Of a stretch of 64,000 nucleotides of DNA, positions 42,576 to 51,662 are shown in pieces. The DNA is from JAJEAD01 sp964420925 (GTDB lineage Bacteria > Pseudomonadota > Gammaproteobacteria > HK1). Within the stretch, counting starts at the first letter, position 1, and every line of letters begins with the position of its first letter. The stretch is taken from the NCBI GenBank assembly GCA_964420925.1, contig CAYQVB010000003.1, forward strand, positions 58,282 to 122,281, written 5' to 3'. A program made the position numbers and the translations under genes. Below the pieces are notes generated by a model, which saw only the letters and a program-made list of their open reading frames with translations, had not been told where the DNA came from and ran no database searches.

Positions 42576-43526
42576 ATGCTCGCCTTCGTGCTCCGGCGCA
42601 GCCTGCTCGGCCTGGTTATCGTCCTCCTGGCGGTGACCACTCTCTACTGCCTGGTTCACGCGGCGCCCGGCAACCCCATCGACATCCTGCTCGGTCCCCG
42701 CGGGTCGCCCACGATGAAGGCGGCCCTCGAGGCGCGCCTGGGCCTCGATCAACCTCTGCCGGTGCAGATTTTCAAGTTCCTCGGGAGCCTCCTCGAGGGC
42801 GATCTGGGGCTCGACATCAAATCGAGACGCCCGGTGGCGGACCTGGTGCTGGAACGCCTGCCGAAGACCATCGCCCTGCTCGCCGCCTCCCTCTTCGTTG
42901 CCGCCGCCTTCGGCATTCCGCTCGGCTGCTTCGCCGCGACCCACCGCGGCAGTGTTGCGGACCGGGTGGTGGGCATCGCCTCCGTCAGCGTTATCTCGAT
43001 ACCGCCGGTGATCATCGCCATCTACGGTCTGTTGCTCTTCGCGGCCTGGCTCAAGTGGCTCCCGGCGGTCGGGGCGGGGGAACGGGGAGACGTGGCCGAT
43101 CAGTTGTATCACCTGATCCTCCCGACATTCGCGGTCGCGCTGAACTGGATTGGCTACGTCGCTCGACTGGTCAGGGCGTCGATGCTCGAGATCCTCAATG
43201 AGGACTACATTCGCAATGCGCGCGCATTCGGCATGGCTGAATGGAAGGTCGTCTACCGCTACGCGTTGCGCATCGCGGTCTCTCCCACCGTCACTGTGCT
43301 CGGCATCGGCGTCGGCTACATGCTGGGAAGCGCAATCTTCGCGGAAATCGTCTTTGCCCGACCCGGTATCGGGAAGCTCATCTACGACGCGCTCCTGGTG
43401 CGGAACTACCCGGTCATCATGGGCTCGGTCCTCGCGAGCACCGTGATCCTGGTGGTGGCGACCACGCTGTCGGACATCCTGAACGCGCTCATCGATCCCC
43501 GCATCCGCGAGGGGCAGGAATCGTGA
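42576..43526 (+). CDS. ABC transporter permease, DppB/OppB type
   Basis: The 316-residue inner-membrane permease starts MLAFVLRRSLLGLVIVLLAV and has about six hydrophobic helices. Its EAA loop reads EDYIRNARAFGMAEWKVVYR. It would import dipeptides, oligopeptides or related compounds together with the next two genes. The stop overlaps the DppC-like start (GTGA). Confidence 0.94.
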   Translation: MLAFVLRRSLLGLVIVLLAVTTLYCLVHAAPGNPIDILLGPRGSPTMKAALEARLGLDQPLPVQIFKFLGSLLEGDLGLDIKSRRPVADLVLERLPKTIALLAASLFVAAAFGIPLGCFAATHRGSVADRVVGIASVSVISIPPVIIAIYGLLLFAAWLKWLPAVGAGERGDVADQLYHLILPTFAVALNWIGYVARLVRASMLEILNEDYIRNARAFGMAEWKVVYRYALRIAVSPTVTVLGIGVGYMLGSAIFAEIVFARPGIGKLIYDALLVRNYPVIMGSVLASTVILVVATTLSDILNALIDPRIREGQES

Positions 43527-44410
43527 ACGTCAGGGCGGGAAGCGGAGCGGCAGCGAGGGCTTCGGCTCGCGATGCGGCGTGGTGGCGCCTGTTGCGGGAT
43601 CCGATGGGTGTCTTCGGACTCCTCATCGTGTCGGCGCTCGCCGCCTCGGCCCTGTTCGCGCACGTCATCGCCCCCCACGATCCGAACGCCATCGACATCG
43701 CCAATCGGTTCGCGCTCCCCTCGGGAGACCATCTCCTGGGCACGGATCAGCTCGGCCGGGACGTGTTCTCCCGCACCCTCTACGGGGGCCGGATCGCCCT
43801 GATCGTCGCTCTGGTATCCACCGGGTCGGCGGCCGCGATCGGCCTCGTCGTCGGCCTCGTCGCCGCCTACGGGCCGCGCATGGTGGACAACGCCATCGTC
43901 CTCGTGCTCGACACCATGCGCTGCTACCCCACGATCATCTTTGCCCTGGCGGTCGGGCCCCTGTTCGGAGCGGGACTGGGCACGGTCATCGCCATCATGA
44001 TAGTGACGACCTTCCCCTTCTATGGGCGGATCGTGAGGACCCAGACCCTGGCGCTCAAGAACGCCGAGTTCGTCCTCTCCGCGCAGTCCTCCGGCGCTTC
44101 GGCGCCGCGCCTCGTCTTCATGCACATGCTGCCGAACATCATCGGCCCGCTCCTCATTCTCGCGAGCATGGACATTCCCATCGTCATCGCGGCCGAGGCG
44201 GGCCTGAGCTTCCTCGGAGTCGGCGTGAAGCCGCCCACCCCGAGCTGGGGAATCATCCTCGATGAAGGCTATCGCTCGGTGCAGCACACCTCGTGGCTGG
44301 TGATCGCCGCCGGAATCCCGCTCGTCCTCGCCACCCTGGGATTCACCTTTCTCGGCGAAGCCCTGCGCGACACCTTCGATCCGAAGCTCGGCCGGCGATT
44401 CCGGCCGTGA
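43523..44410 (+). CDS. ABC transporter permease, DppC/OppC type
   Basis: A 295-residue partner permease (GVFGLLIVSALAASALFAHV, first helix; HLLGTDQLGRDVFSRTLYGG, the family's N-terminal loop; EAA loop KNAEFVLSAQSSGASAPRLV). The C-terminus (GEALRDTFDPKLGRRF) is typical. GTG 43523 overlaps the DppB-like TGA, so the two subunits are made together. Confidence 0.94.
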   Translation: MNVRAGSGAAARASARDAAWWRLLRDPMGVFGLLIVSALAASALFAHVIAPHDPNAIDIANRFALPSGDHLLGTDQLGRDVFSRTLYGGRIALIVALVSTGSAAAIGLVVGLVAAYGPRMVDNAIVLVLDTMRCYPTIIFALAVGPLFGAGLGTVIAIMIVTTFPFYGRIVRTQTLALKNAEFVLSAQSSGASAPRLVFMHMLPNIIGPLLILASMDIPIVIAAEAGLSFLGVGVKPPTPSWGIILDEGYRSVQHTSWLVIAAGIPLVLATLGFTFLGEALRDTFDPKLGRRFRP

Positions 44411-44600
44411 TGTTCCACCCTCCCGTGGACGCCATCGGTAATCATCCCCGGCATGCCGGCGCCCGTCTTCGCGCCCGTCGCGGACGGCGAGAGCCACGCG
44501 CCATCGCGCCGCGGCGCCCGCTCGCCCGCCGGGACCGGGGCGCGGCGGGCTCCCCACGGAGCGTGGAAGCCTCGTTCGCGACCGCGACGGGCGCGCCCTG

Positions 44601-46352
44601 ATGGCCGGCGGCGCCCTGGTCGAGATCGTCGATCTCAGCCTCTCCTACGCAGCGGCGCCCGCGTTGCGCGCGGTCTCCTTCGAAGTGGAGCGAGGCCGCG
44701 TGACCGGGATCGTGGGAGAGAGCGGAAGCGGCAAGTCGACCCTCGGCGCCGCCATTCTGCGGCTGCTTCCTCCGGCGGCGAGAGTGACGGGAGGGCGGAT
44801 CCTGTTCGGCGGCCGGGACCTTCTGCCGCTCTCGCAGCGGGAGATGCGGGCGCTGCGAGGGGCGCGGATCGCGTTCGTCTCCCAGGACCCGCTACGGGCG
44901 CTGATCCCCACGCTGACGATCGGACGGCAGATGACGGAGATCCAGTTCCGGCGCGCCGACCGAGCCCGGCGAAAGCGCCTCCGCGCCGCCGAAATGCTCG
45001 ACAAGGTCGGGGTGCCGAACCCGGAGCAGAGGCTGCGGGCATACCCCCACGAACTTTCCGGCGGACAGCGCCAGCGGGTCTCGATCGCGATGGCGATGAT
45101 GATGCAGCCGGACCTGCTCATCGCCGACGAGCCCACCACCGCGCTCGATGCGACGCTCGAGGCGCAGATCATCTCGCTTCTGCGTGAGCTCCAGGACGAA
45201 GTGGGCTGTGCGATGCTCTTCGTGACCCACGACCTCGGGCTGCTGCCGGAATTGTGCGACGAGGTGGTGGTGATGGAGTCGGGGGAAGTGCGCGAGACGG
45301 GACCGGTCGAACGCGTCCTGAGCGACCCTGCGAGCGACTACACGCGCATGCTGGTTCGCTGCGATCCGGCCCGGGTCGGGGAAAAGACCCGGCGCCTGCC
45401 CACCCGGACCGGCAGCGCGGACGTGTCCGGTGCCCCCTGGCTCGGTCCCGCCGACCGCATCCGCCGCCACGACCCACCGATGCTCGTCGTCGAGGGTCTC
45501 GACGTGACCTTTCGCCGCAGGTCCTGGTTGCGCGGCGCTTTCGGCACCCGGCGCGACTTCGTCGTGCATGCCGTGAAGGGAGCCTCGTTCAGCGTCGCGC
45601 ACGGGGAGACGGTCGCCATCGTCGGAGAGAGCGGATCGGGCAAGACCACGATCGCCCGCAGCGTGCTCGCCCTGCAGGAGCCCCAGCGCGGCTCGATCGG
45701 CATCGACGGCGTGGAGGTCGTGGGGCGAACTCCGAGAGATCTCAGAGCACTCCGGCGCAAGGTCGCGATGATGTTCCAGGACCCCGTGGGTTCTCTGAGC
45801 CCGCGTTTCAAGGTGGGACGCCTGGTGACGGAACCGATGCTGATTCACCGCATCCCGGTCGCGGACCGCGAACGCGAGGCGGCCCGCCTGCTCGACCTCG
45901 TCGGCCTGGACGCTTCCTTCACCGAGCGCTACCCGCACGAGCTGAGCGGCGGCGAGGCGCGCCGGGTCGGCGTGGCGCGAGCGCTCTCTTCGTCGCCCGA
46001 GCTGGTGGTGGCCGACGAGCCCACCGCGGGTCTCGATCTCTCGATTCAGGGCGAGCTGCTCAATCTTCTCGCCGAGATCCAGGAGCGCATGGGACTTGCG
46101 ATCCTCATCATCACCCACAACCTCGCGGTGGTACGGCACATAAGCGATCGCACCCTCGTCATGTACCGGGGAGAAATCGTGGAGCAGGGTCCCACCGAAG
46201 CCCTCTTCCGGGCGCCCCGCCACGCCTACACGCGAAAGCTGCTCTGCGCGAGCCGGCACCGGCAGCGTGCGGCAGCGGCGCCTGCTGCGGGCAAGAGGGA
46301 GACAATGGCAAGCGGCGAGACGGGCGCCGAACCGCCGCTTCCCGACCCGTGA
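44601..46352 (+). CDS. Fused double ATP-binding ABC subunit, DppD-DppF type
   Basis: A 583-residue protein with two complete nucleotide-binding domains. Domain 1 has P-loop GIVGESGSGKSTLG and signature HELSGGQRQRVS; domain 2 starts near residue 295 with GESGSGKTTIARSV and HELSGGEARRVG. The linker between the domains is about 30 residues. Oligopeptide systems usually encode these as two proteins, so this is a fusion. It follows the permeases after a 190-base gap with no supported gene. Confidence 0.94.
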   Translation: MAGGALVEIVDLSLSYAAAPALRAVSFEVERGRVTGIVGESGSGKSTLGAAILRLLPPAARVTGGRILFGGRDLLPLSQREMRALRGARIAFVSQDPLRALIPTLTIGRQMTEIQFRRADRARRKRLRAAEMLDKVGVPNPEQRLRAYPHELSGGQRQRVSIAMAMMMQPDLLIADEPTTALDATLEAQIISLLRELQDEVGCAMLFVTHDLGLLPELCDEVVVMESGEVRETGPVERVLSDPASDYTRMLVRCDPARVGEKTRRLPTRTGSADVSGAPWLGPADRIRRHDPPMLVVEGLDVTFRRRSWLRGAFGTRRDFVVHAVKGASFSVAHGETVAIVGESGSGKTTIARSVLALQEPQRGSIGIDGVEVVGRTPRDLRALRRKVAMMFQDPVGSLSPRFKVGRLVTEPMLIHRIPVADREREAARLLDLVGLDASFTERYPHELSGGEARRVGVARALSSSPELVVADEPTAGLDLSIQGELLNLLAEIQERMGLAILIITHNLAVVRHISDRTLVMYRGEIVEQGPTEALFRAPRHAYTRKLLCASRHRQRAAAAPAAGKRETMASGETGAEPPLPDP

Positions 46353-46471
46353 AACCCGATGCAGAATGACGCAGGATGCTTCGGGGCTTCCGGTGCCGGC
46401 ACCGTCGGGGCGGGTCCTCCCGGACGCGGGAGGGGCGAACTCGGGCGAGACGGGACGAGGCAGGCGAGCAA

Positions 46472-48025
46472 TTGAGCGACGAGGCGCGCACCATCCGCAG
46501 GCTCTTGAGGGGGCGTTACGTGGTGACGGACCCCTCGGCCCTGCCCGCCCGCGGAATGGTCGAGGACGCCGGTGTTCTCATCGCCGGCGGCAAGGTCGAG
46601 GAGGTCGCCGAGTGGCGAGTGCTCATCGAGCGCTGCCCCGACGTCGACGTGTTCGGTTCGGAGCGACACCTGGTGCTGCCCGGATTCGTCAACGCGCATC
46701 ACCACGGTCGCGGACTCTCCGGCATCCAGCTCGGCATACCCGACGACTTTCTCGAGCGCTGGCTGCTCGACTACTGGAGGATGCCGCCCCTCGATGTCCA
46801 CCTGGACACCCTCTACTCGAACCTGAGAATGATTCGGTCCGGGGTCACCACGGTGATTCACTCGAGCTACGCGCGCGAATGGGGAAGGATCGAGGCGGAG
46901 ACGCGGGACGCGTTGCGCGCCTACGCCGACGCCGGACTTCGAGTCGCCTACGCCGTGGGATTCGAGGACCGGGTGCGCCTGGTGTTCGGTGATCAGGCGG
47001 CGTTTCTCGCTTCTCTGCCCGGCGATCTCGCGGCGCGTGCGCACGCGCTGGTGCAGCCGGCCGGAGAGGCGGAGACGGAACGATACTTCGCCTTCGTCTC
47101 CGAGCTCCACGAAGGAAACGCCGCCAATCCGGCGCTCGAGGTCCTGCATGGACCGAGCTGGCACGTGTGGTGCTCGCGGCACCTGCTCGAGCGGGTCGCC
47201 GAGGATGCACGCAACCGGGATCTCGGTATCCACCTGCACGTGCTCGAGAGCCCACTGGAACGCGACCACGCGCGGCACGCCTACGGCACGGACTGCGTGT
47301 CCTACCTGAAGGCGCTGGGCATCCACGGGCCGAAGGTCTCCTTCGCCCACGGCACCTGGCTCTCGGAATCGGACATCGAAGAGTGCGCCGACTCCGGCGT
47401 ATCGATCTGCCACAACCCGAGCTCCAACCTGCGGCTCCGCAACGGGATTGCCCCCGTCGCCCGCATGGTCGAGGGCGGCGTCAACGTCGCCATCGGCATG
47501 GACAGTTGGAGCATGAACAGCGACGACGACATCCTGAGCGAGCTGCGCCTCGCCGCGATGCTCCTCCGCCTTCCCTCGCGCCGACGCTTCGAAATGTGTC
47601 CGGATGCCTTCGACCTGCTGCGCATGCTCACCGTCAACGGCGCGCGGGCGGCGACGTTCAGGAACGGACTCGGACGCCTGCTCCCGGGCAGTCCCGCCGA
47701 CGCCGTAGTCCTGGATTTCGACAGAATGACGGAATCCTGCCTGGACGAATCGGTGCATCCGGTAGAAGCATTTGTCCATTTGGCCCGGACGCAGCACATC
47801 GACACGGTAATCGCCGCGGGCGAGCCGCTGTTCCACGAAGGTCGCTTTACGAGAGTCGACGAGGCGGCGGTCAGACGCGAGCTCGCGGCGGCGGCCTCGC
47901 CCGGCCCGGCTTTTCGGGCCTTCTCGCAAACGCTCCGGGAGTTGCGCCCCCATCTCCAGCGACACTACGAAGACTGGCCGGCGGGCACGGCCGCCGAGCC
48001 CTTCTATGTTGTGAATGAGCGATAG
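46472..48025 (+). CDS. Amidohydrolase family protein (cytosine/guanine deaminase-like)
   Basis: A 517-residue metal-dependent hydrolase of the TrzN/SsnA type. The metal motifs are LPGFVNAHHHGRGL (H-x-H), the His in LHVLESPLERD and KVSFAHGTWLS, and the Asp in AIGMDSWSMNSDDD. The likely start is TTG 46472 (SDEARTIRRLLRGRYVV); an ATG at 46376 is possible but adds an Arg-rich segment of non-family character. With the transporter it suggests removal of an amino or halogen group from an imported compound. Confidence 0.9.
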   Translation: MSDEARTIRRLLRGRYVVTDPSALPARGMVEDAGVLIAGGKVEEVAEWRVLIERCPDVDVFGSERHLVLPGFVNAHHHGRGLSGIQLGIPDDFLERWLLDYWRMPPLDVHLDTLYSNLRMIRSGVTTVIHSSYAREWGRIEAETRDALRAYADAGLRVAYAVGFEDRVRLVFGDQAAFLASLPGDLAARAHALVQPAGEAETERYFAFVSELHEGNAANPALEVLHGPSWHVWCSRHLLERVAEDARNRDLGIHLHVLESPLERDHARHAYGTDCVSYLKALGIHGPKVSFAHGTWLSESDIEECADSGVSICHNPSSNLRLRNGIAPVARMVEGGVNVAIGMDSWSMNSDDDILSELRLAAMLLRLPSRRRFEMCPDAFDLLRMLTVNGARAATFRNGLGRLLPGSPADAVVLDFDRMTESCLDESVHPVEAFVHLARTQHIDTVIAAGEPLFHEGRFTRVDEAAVRRELAAAASPGPAFRAFSQTLRELRPHLQRHYEDWPAGTAAEPFYVVNER

Positions 48026-48037
48026 GGACCTCCCGCC

Positions 48038-49669
48038 TCACTCGTCCGGCCTCAGGCTGGCGGGGGGCAGGGGCTCCCGGCCGAGGATCATGTCCGCCGC
48101 CTTCTCCGCGATCATCACAGTCGGACCGTTCAGATTGGCGCTGACCACGCTCGGCATCACCGAAGCGTCGACGACCCGCAGGGCGGACAGGCCGCGCACC
48201 CGCAGCGCAGGGTCCACGACCGCCATCTCGTCCTGCCCCATGCGGCAGGTGCAGGAGGGGTGATACTCCGTCTCCGCGCTCTCCCGCACGAAACGGTCCA
48301 GGTCGTCGTCGCTGTCCCACCCTTCGCCGGGCGCGAGCTCCGTGGCGCTCAGGCGACCGAGCGCTCCTCCTCGCACGATCTCCCGCAGTCTGCGAATGCC
48401 GTCGCGGAACTCCCGGCGCTCGCCTTCGCGGGAGAGCAGACGGAAAGAAATCGCGGGGGGAGCGAAGGGGTCCGAGGAACGCAGGCGTACCTCCCCGCGG
48501 CTCTCGGGGCGAAGCTGCGAGATGTGGACCGAGTAGCCTTCCGCGAGGACGAGGCCTCGCGGGCTCTCTTCGAAGTAGATCGGCGCGACGTGAACCTGGA
48601 GATTGCTCCGCGGCATGCTGTCGTCGCTGCGATAGAAGCCGCCGACCTCGTAAATGCTCGACGCGGCAATGCCGCCTCGGGTGAGCAGCCACTGAAGACC
48701 GACCTTCCCGCGCTGCCAGGGATGCCGGAGCCGGGCGATCGACACGGGCCGGGTGGTGGCGAAACCCAGTATCACGTCCGGGTGCTCCTGCAGATTCGCG
48801 CCGACGCCGGGCAGGTCGTGCACCACCTCGATGCCGCACGCGCGCAGATGGCCGGCCGCTCCGACCCCGGAAAGCATCAGGAGCTGCGGCGTGTTGATGG
48901 CCCCGCCGCAGAGGATGACCTCACGGGTTGCGAAGACCTCTTCGGCCCGGGAGCCGGAGCGAAAACTCACTCCCCGCGCGCTTCCTCCCCGGATGATTAT
49001 CCGGGTCGCGAGCGCGCCGGTCCGGACATCGAGGTTCCTGCGCCCCATGACGGGGAAGAGATAGGCCACCGCGCTGCTGCAGCGACGCCCCTTCCTCCGC
49101 GTGCTCTCCAGGCGAGCGAAGCCGTCGTGCCCGGCTCCGTTCAGATCCTCCGACAAGGGGTAGCCGGCGTCTTCCGCGGAGGAGAGAAAAGCGTCGAAGA
49201 TCGGGCTTTCCAGGGTACCGGTCTCCACCGAGAGCGGTCCGCTGTCGCCGCGGTAGAGGCTCGGCCCCCGGTCGCTGGTCTCCGAGCGCCGGAAGTAGGG
49301 CAGGCAGTCCACGTAGCGCCAGCCGGTGGCGCCCGCCGCCGCCCAGGCGTCGTAGTCCGCGGGCTGGCCGCGCAGATACACCATGGAATTGATGGTCGAG
49401 GAGCCCCCGAGCACCTTGCCCCGCGGCACCGATATGCGACGGCCGTCCAGTCGGGCTTCCGGCTCGCTCCGGTAGCTCCAGTTGATCCTCGGGTCGGTGT
49501 ACACGCGATACACCCCGGCCGGGATCGCGGCAAAGAGGCCGGCTCGCCGCGGGCCCGCCTCCAGCAGGAGCACGCGGCAGGCGGGGTCCGCGCTCAGCCG
49601 GTTCGCGAGCACGCAGCCCGCCGAACCGGCGCCGACAATGACATAGTCGTACTCCGCCGTGCGGGGCAT
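48038..49669 (-). CDS. GMC-family flavin oxidoreductase
   Basis: A 543-residue FAD enzyme. The N-terminal dinucleotide site is YDYVIVGAGSAGCVLANRLS. The GMC signatures RGKVLGGSSTINSMVYLRGQ and CGGAINTPQLLMLSGVG are present. The C-terminal part has the catalytic-His segment EYHPSCTCRMG and SANLNGPTVMIAEKAADMI. It would oxidise an alcohol to an aldehyde. The start is ATG 49669; upstream frame extension to 49879 lacks support. It ends 12 bases from the amidohydrolase stop, tail to tail. Confidence 0.94.
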   Translation of the reverse strand: MPRTAEYDYVIVGAGSAGCVLANRLSADPACRVLLLEAGPRRAGLFAAIPAGVYRVYTDPRINWSYRSEPEARLDGRRISVPRGKVLGGSSTINSMVYLRGQPADYDAWAAAGATGWRYVDCLPYFRRSETSDRGPSLYRGDSGPLSVETGTLESPIFDAFLSSAEDAGYPLSEDLNGAGHDGFARLESTRRKGRRCSSAVAYLFPVMGRRNLDVRTGALATRIIIRGGSARGVSFRSGSRAEEVFATREVILCGGAINTPQLLMLSGVGAAGHLRACGIEVVHDLPGVGANLQEHPDVILGFATTRPVSIARLRHPWQRGKVGLQWLLTRGGIAASSIYEVGGFYRSDDSMPRSNLQVHVAPIYFEESPRGLVLAEGYSVHISQLRPESRGEVRLRSSDPFAPPAISFRLLSREGERREFRDGIRRLREIVRGGALGRLSATELAPGEGWDSDDDLDRFVRESAETEYHPSCTCRMGQDEMAVVDPALRVRGLSALRVVDASVMPSVVSANLNGPTVMIAEKAADMILGREPLPPASLRPDE

Positions 49670-49950
49670 CAAGGGGTCCGGGGCGGCCGCGATGGACGCG
49701 GATCGGGCAAGCGGAGCGAGGAAAGGGTACGACACCGTGCTCGGAGTCGCCGGACGCTCGGGAACGACTGCCCGGCCGGCGGCAGCGACCGGGTCGAAGC
49801 GCGCCCCCGGGACGTCCCGATGCAGGCTCGTCGAGCGCCTTCTACAATGGCCTCCGGCTGCCCGGCGGTCGACCGCCACCCGGCGCCCCCGCGCTTCCCG
49901 CAGCGTCCGAAACCGGTCCTCGGCCTTTCAGAACAGGGGAACGACATGCA

Positions 49951-50367
49951 ATGAGCAAGCAGCGACGCGCGGAGATCGTCAAGGAGTGGTTCGCACTTCT
50001 CGGCGAGGGCCGCTTCGAGCCGATGCACCAACACCACTCCGACGACATCGTATGGGAGCTCATGCCCGGCGTCGCCGAGAAGGTCGCGCCATGGTTCGGG
50101 ATCTTCGAGCGGCGGGAAGGCGTCGACGAGTGCCTGCGGCGCTTCGCGGAGTCCGTCGACTCCGAACGCGTCGTAATCGAAGAACCACTCGTCGGGGACG
50201 ATGACCGGGTCACCGTCCCGGGCTATTGCGACCTCGTTGCCCGCGCCACGGGACGCAGGTTCCGGATCGAGTTCGTGGAGTACTTCCGCTTTCGTGGAGA
50301 CGAGATCACCCTGGTCAAGGTGTACGGCGACACCGCGGCCGCCGCGGAGGCGTTCCGGAAGGACTGA
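49951..50367 (+). CDS. SnoaL-like nuclear-transport-factor-2 fold protein
   Basis: A 138-residue protein with the NTF2-like pattern: an N-terminal helix (IVKEWFALLGEGRFEPM) with a conserved DDIVWELMPG strand and a C-terminal curved sheet (RFRIEFVEYFRFRGDEITLV). Members are isomerases, hydrolases or ligand-binding proteins; the substrate here is unknown. ATG 49951 with GGGGAACG upstream. It is divergent from the GMC gene and lies 145 bases before the MDR gene. Confidence 0.85.
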   Translation: MSKQRRAEIVKEWFALLGEGRFEPMHQHHSDDIVWELMPGVAEKVAPWFGIFERREGVDECLRRFAESVDSERVVIEEPLVGDDDRVTVPGYCDLVARATGRRFRIEFVEYFRFRGDEITLVKVYGDTAAAAEAFRKD

Positions 50368-50511
50368 GCCTCCCGGGAAGCGTCTCGGGTCGGGTCCTGC
50401 CGGAAAGCTCATGATCCCCGATTCACGCCGGCGCCCTGCGCCGCGGGTACATCGCCAGTCTGTATACTCGCCCGGCAACCCGGGGACACCATGGATTCGG
50501 GCTGAAATGCG

Positions 50512-51576
50512 ATGAGAGCAGCGAGGTTTCACCGGCCGGGAGAGCCTCTCCGGGTCGAGGAAGTGCCCGATCCGGAGCTCGTGCCGGGCGCCGCCGTCGT
50601 TCGCGTGCTGAGCGCCTTCGTCCCCCCCTACTTCGCCGAGATGATCGACGGCCGGGTCGGCTACCCCCTGCCTCCGCTGCCCTTCACGCCCGGAATGGAC
50701 ACCATCGGGGAAGTCCTCGAGGTGGCCGCGGACGTGTCGGGCCTCGAGGTCGGACAGCGGGTCTTCTGCGACCACTTCTACAACGCGGTCAACATCGGCG
50801 GCCGAGCGGAGTCCTGCTATGTCGGAGCCTTCGGCAAGGGAGCAGCGTCGCAGCGCATCCTCGCCCGCTGGCGCGACGGCAGCTTCGCCGAGAGGCTCAT
50901 GCTTCCGGCGGAGTGCTTCACCCCACTCGGGAGCGCCTCCGCGATCGACCCTGCCCTCCTGGTACGCCTCGGGTGGTTCGGCACCTGTTACGGCGCCCTG
51001 CTGCGTTGCGACTTCCGCCCGGGCGGCACGGTGGTGGTCAACGCCGCGACCGGACTCGTCGGGACCGCGGCCCTTCTCCTGGTGCTGGCGATGGGAGTGG
51101 GCAAGGTGGTGGCCTGCGGGAGACGCCGGCCTCTCCTCGAGGAACTGGCAGGGGTGGATCCCGAGCGGGTGGTCGCAGTCCCTCTCTCCGGCACCGACGA
51201 AGACGAGGACGCCATCCGCAGGGCGGCGGGAGGGGCGGATATTCTGATCGACGCGGTGGGCGACATTGCCGATCCTGCGCCGAGCGCGCGCGCGCTGCGC
51301 TCCCTGGGACCCTATGGTACCGCCCTCCTCGTGGGCGGCTGCATGGGAGACATGCCCGTCAACTACAAGTGGATGCTCGACAACCAGATTACGATCCTCG
51401 GGTCGAGCTGGTATCCCCGCAGCGGGTCGGCCGAAATGCTCGGCATGATCGGCGCGGGCGTCCTGAACGCAGGGGCGCTGAAGGCGCGGAAGTTCTCGCT
51501 CGACCAGGTGAACGAAGCGGTCCAGTGGGCCGAGCGCGGCTCCGGTGGCCTCACCCACGCCGCTCTCGTCCCCTGA
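50512..51576 (+). CDS. MDR-family alcohol dehydrogenase / quinone oxidoreductase-like protein
   Basis: A 354-residue medium-chain dehydrogenase. The GroES-like domain has FTPGMDTIGEVLEVAADVSG and the NAD(P)-binding domain has VVVNAATGLVGTAALLLV. The usual zinc-binding cluster of true alcohol dehydrogenases is not evident, so it may be a zinc-independent reductase. ATG 50512. It is convergent with the SBP gene downstream. Confidence 0.88.
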   Translation: MRAARFHRPGEPLRVEEVPDPELVPGAAVVRVLSAFVPPYFAEMIDGRVGYPLPPLPFTPGMDTIGEVLEVAADVSGLEVGQRVFCDHFYNAVNIGGRAESCYVGAFGKGAASQRILARWRDGSFAERLMLPAECFTPLGSASAIDPALLVRLGWFGTCYGALLRCDFRPGGTVVVNAATGLVGTAALLLVLAMGVGKVVACGRRRPLLEELAGVDPERVVAVPLSGTDEDEDAIRRAAGGADILIDAVGDIADPAPSARALRSLGPYGTALLVGGCMGDMPVNYKWMLDNQITILGSSWYPRSGSAEMLGMIGAGVLNAGALKARKFSLDQVNEAVQWAERGSGGLTHAALVP

Positions 51577-51606
51577 GCGGGGCCGGGGCGGACCGGGACC
51601 GGACCG

Positions 51607-51623
51607 GCCGGGTCGCGCCCGGC
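51607..51623. terminator. Hairpin between the convergent MDR and SBP genes
   Basis: GCCGGG-TCGCG-CCCGGC is a perfect 6-bp GC stem in the 86-base gap between two convergent stops. It lacks a T-run, so its role as a shared terminator is a guess. Confidence 0.35.
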
Positions 51624-51662
51624 TGCGGAGCACCGGGCGCGGCTCGGATCTGGCGAGGAACG

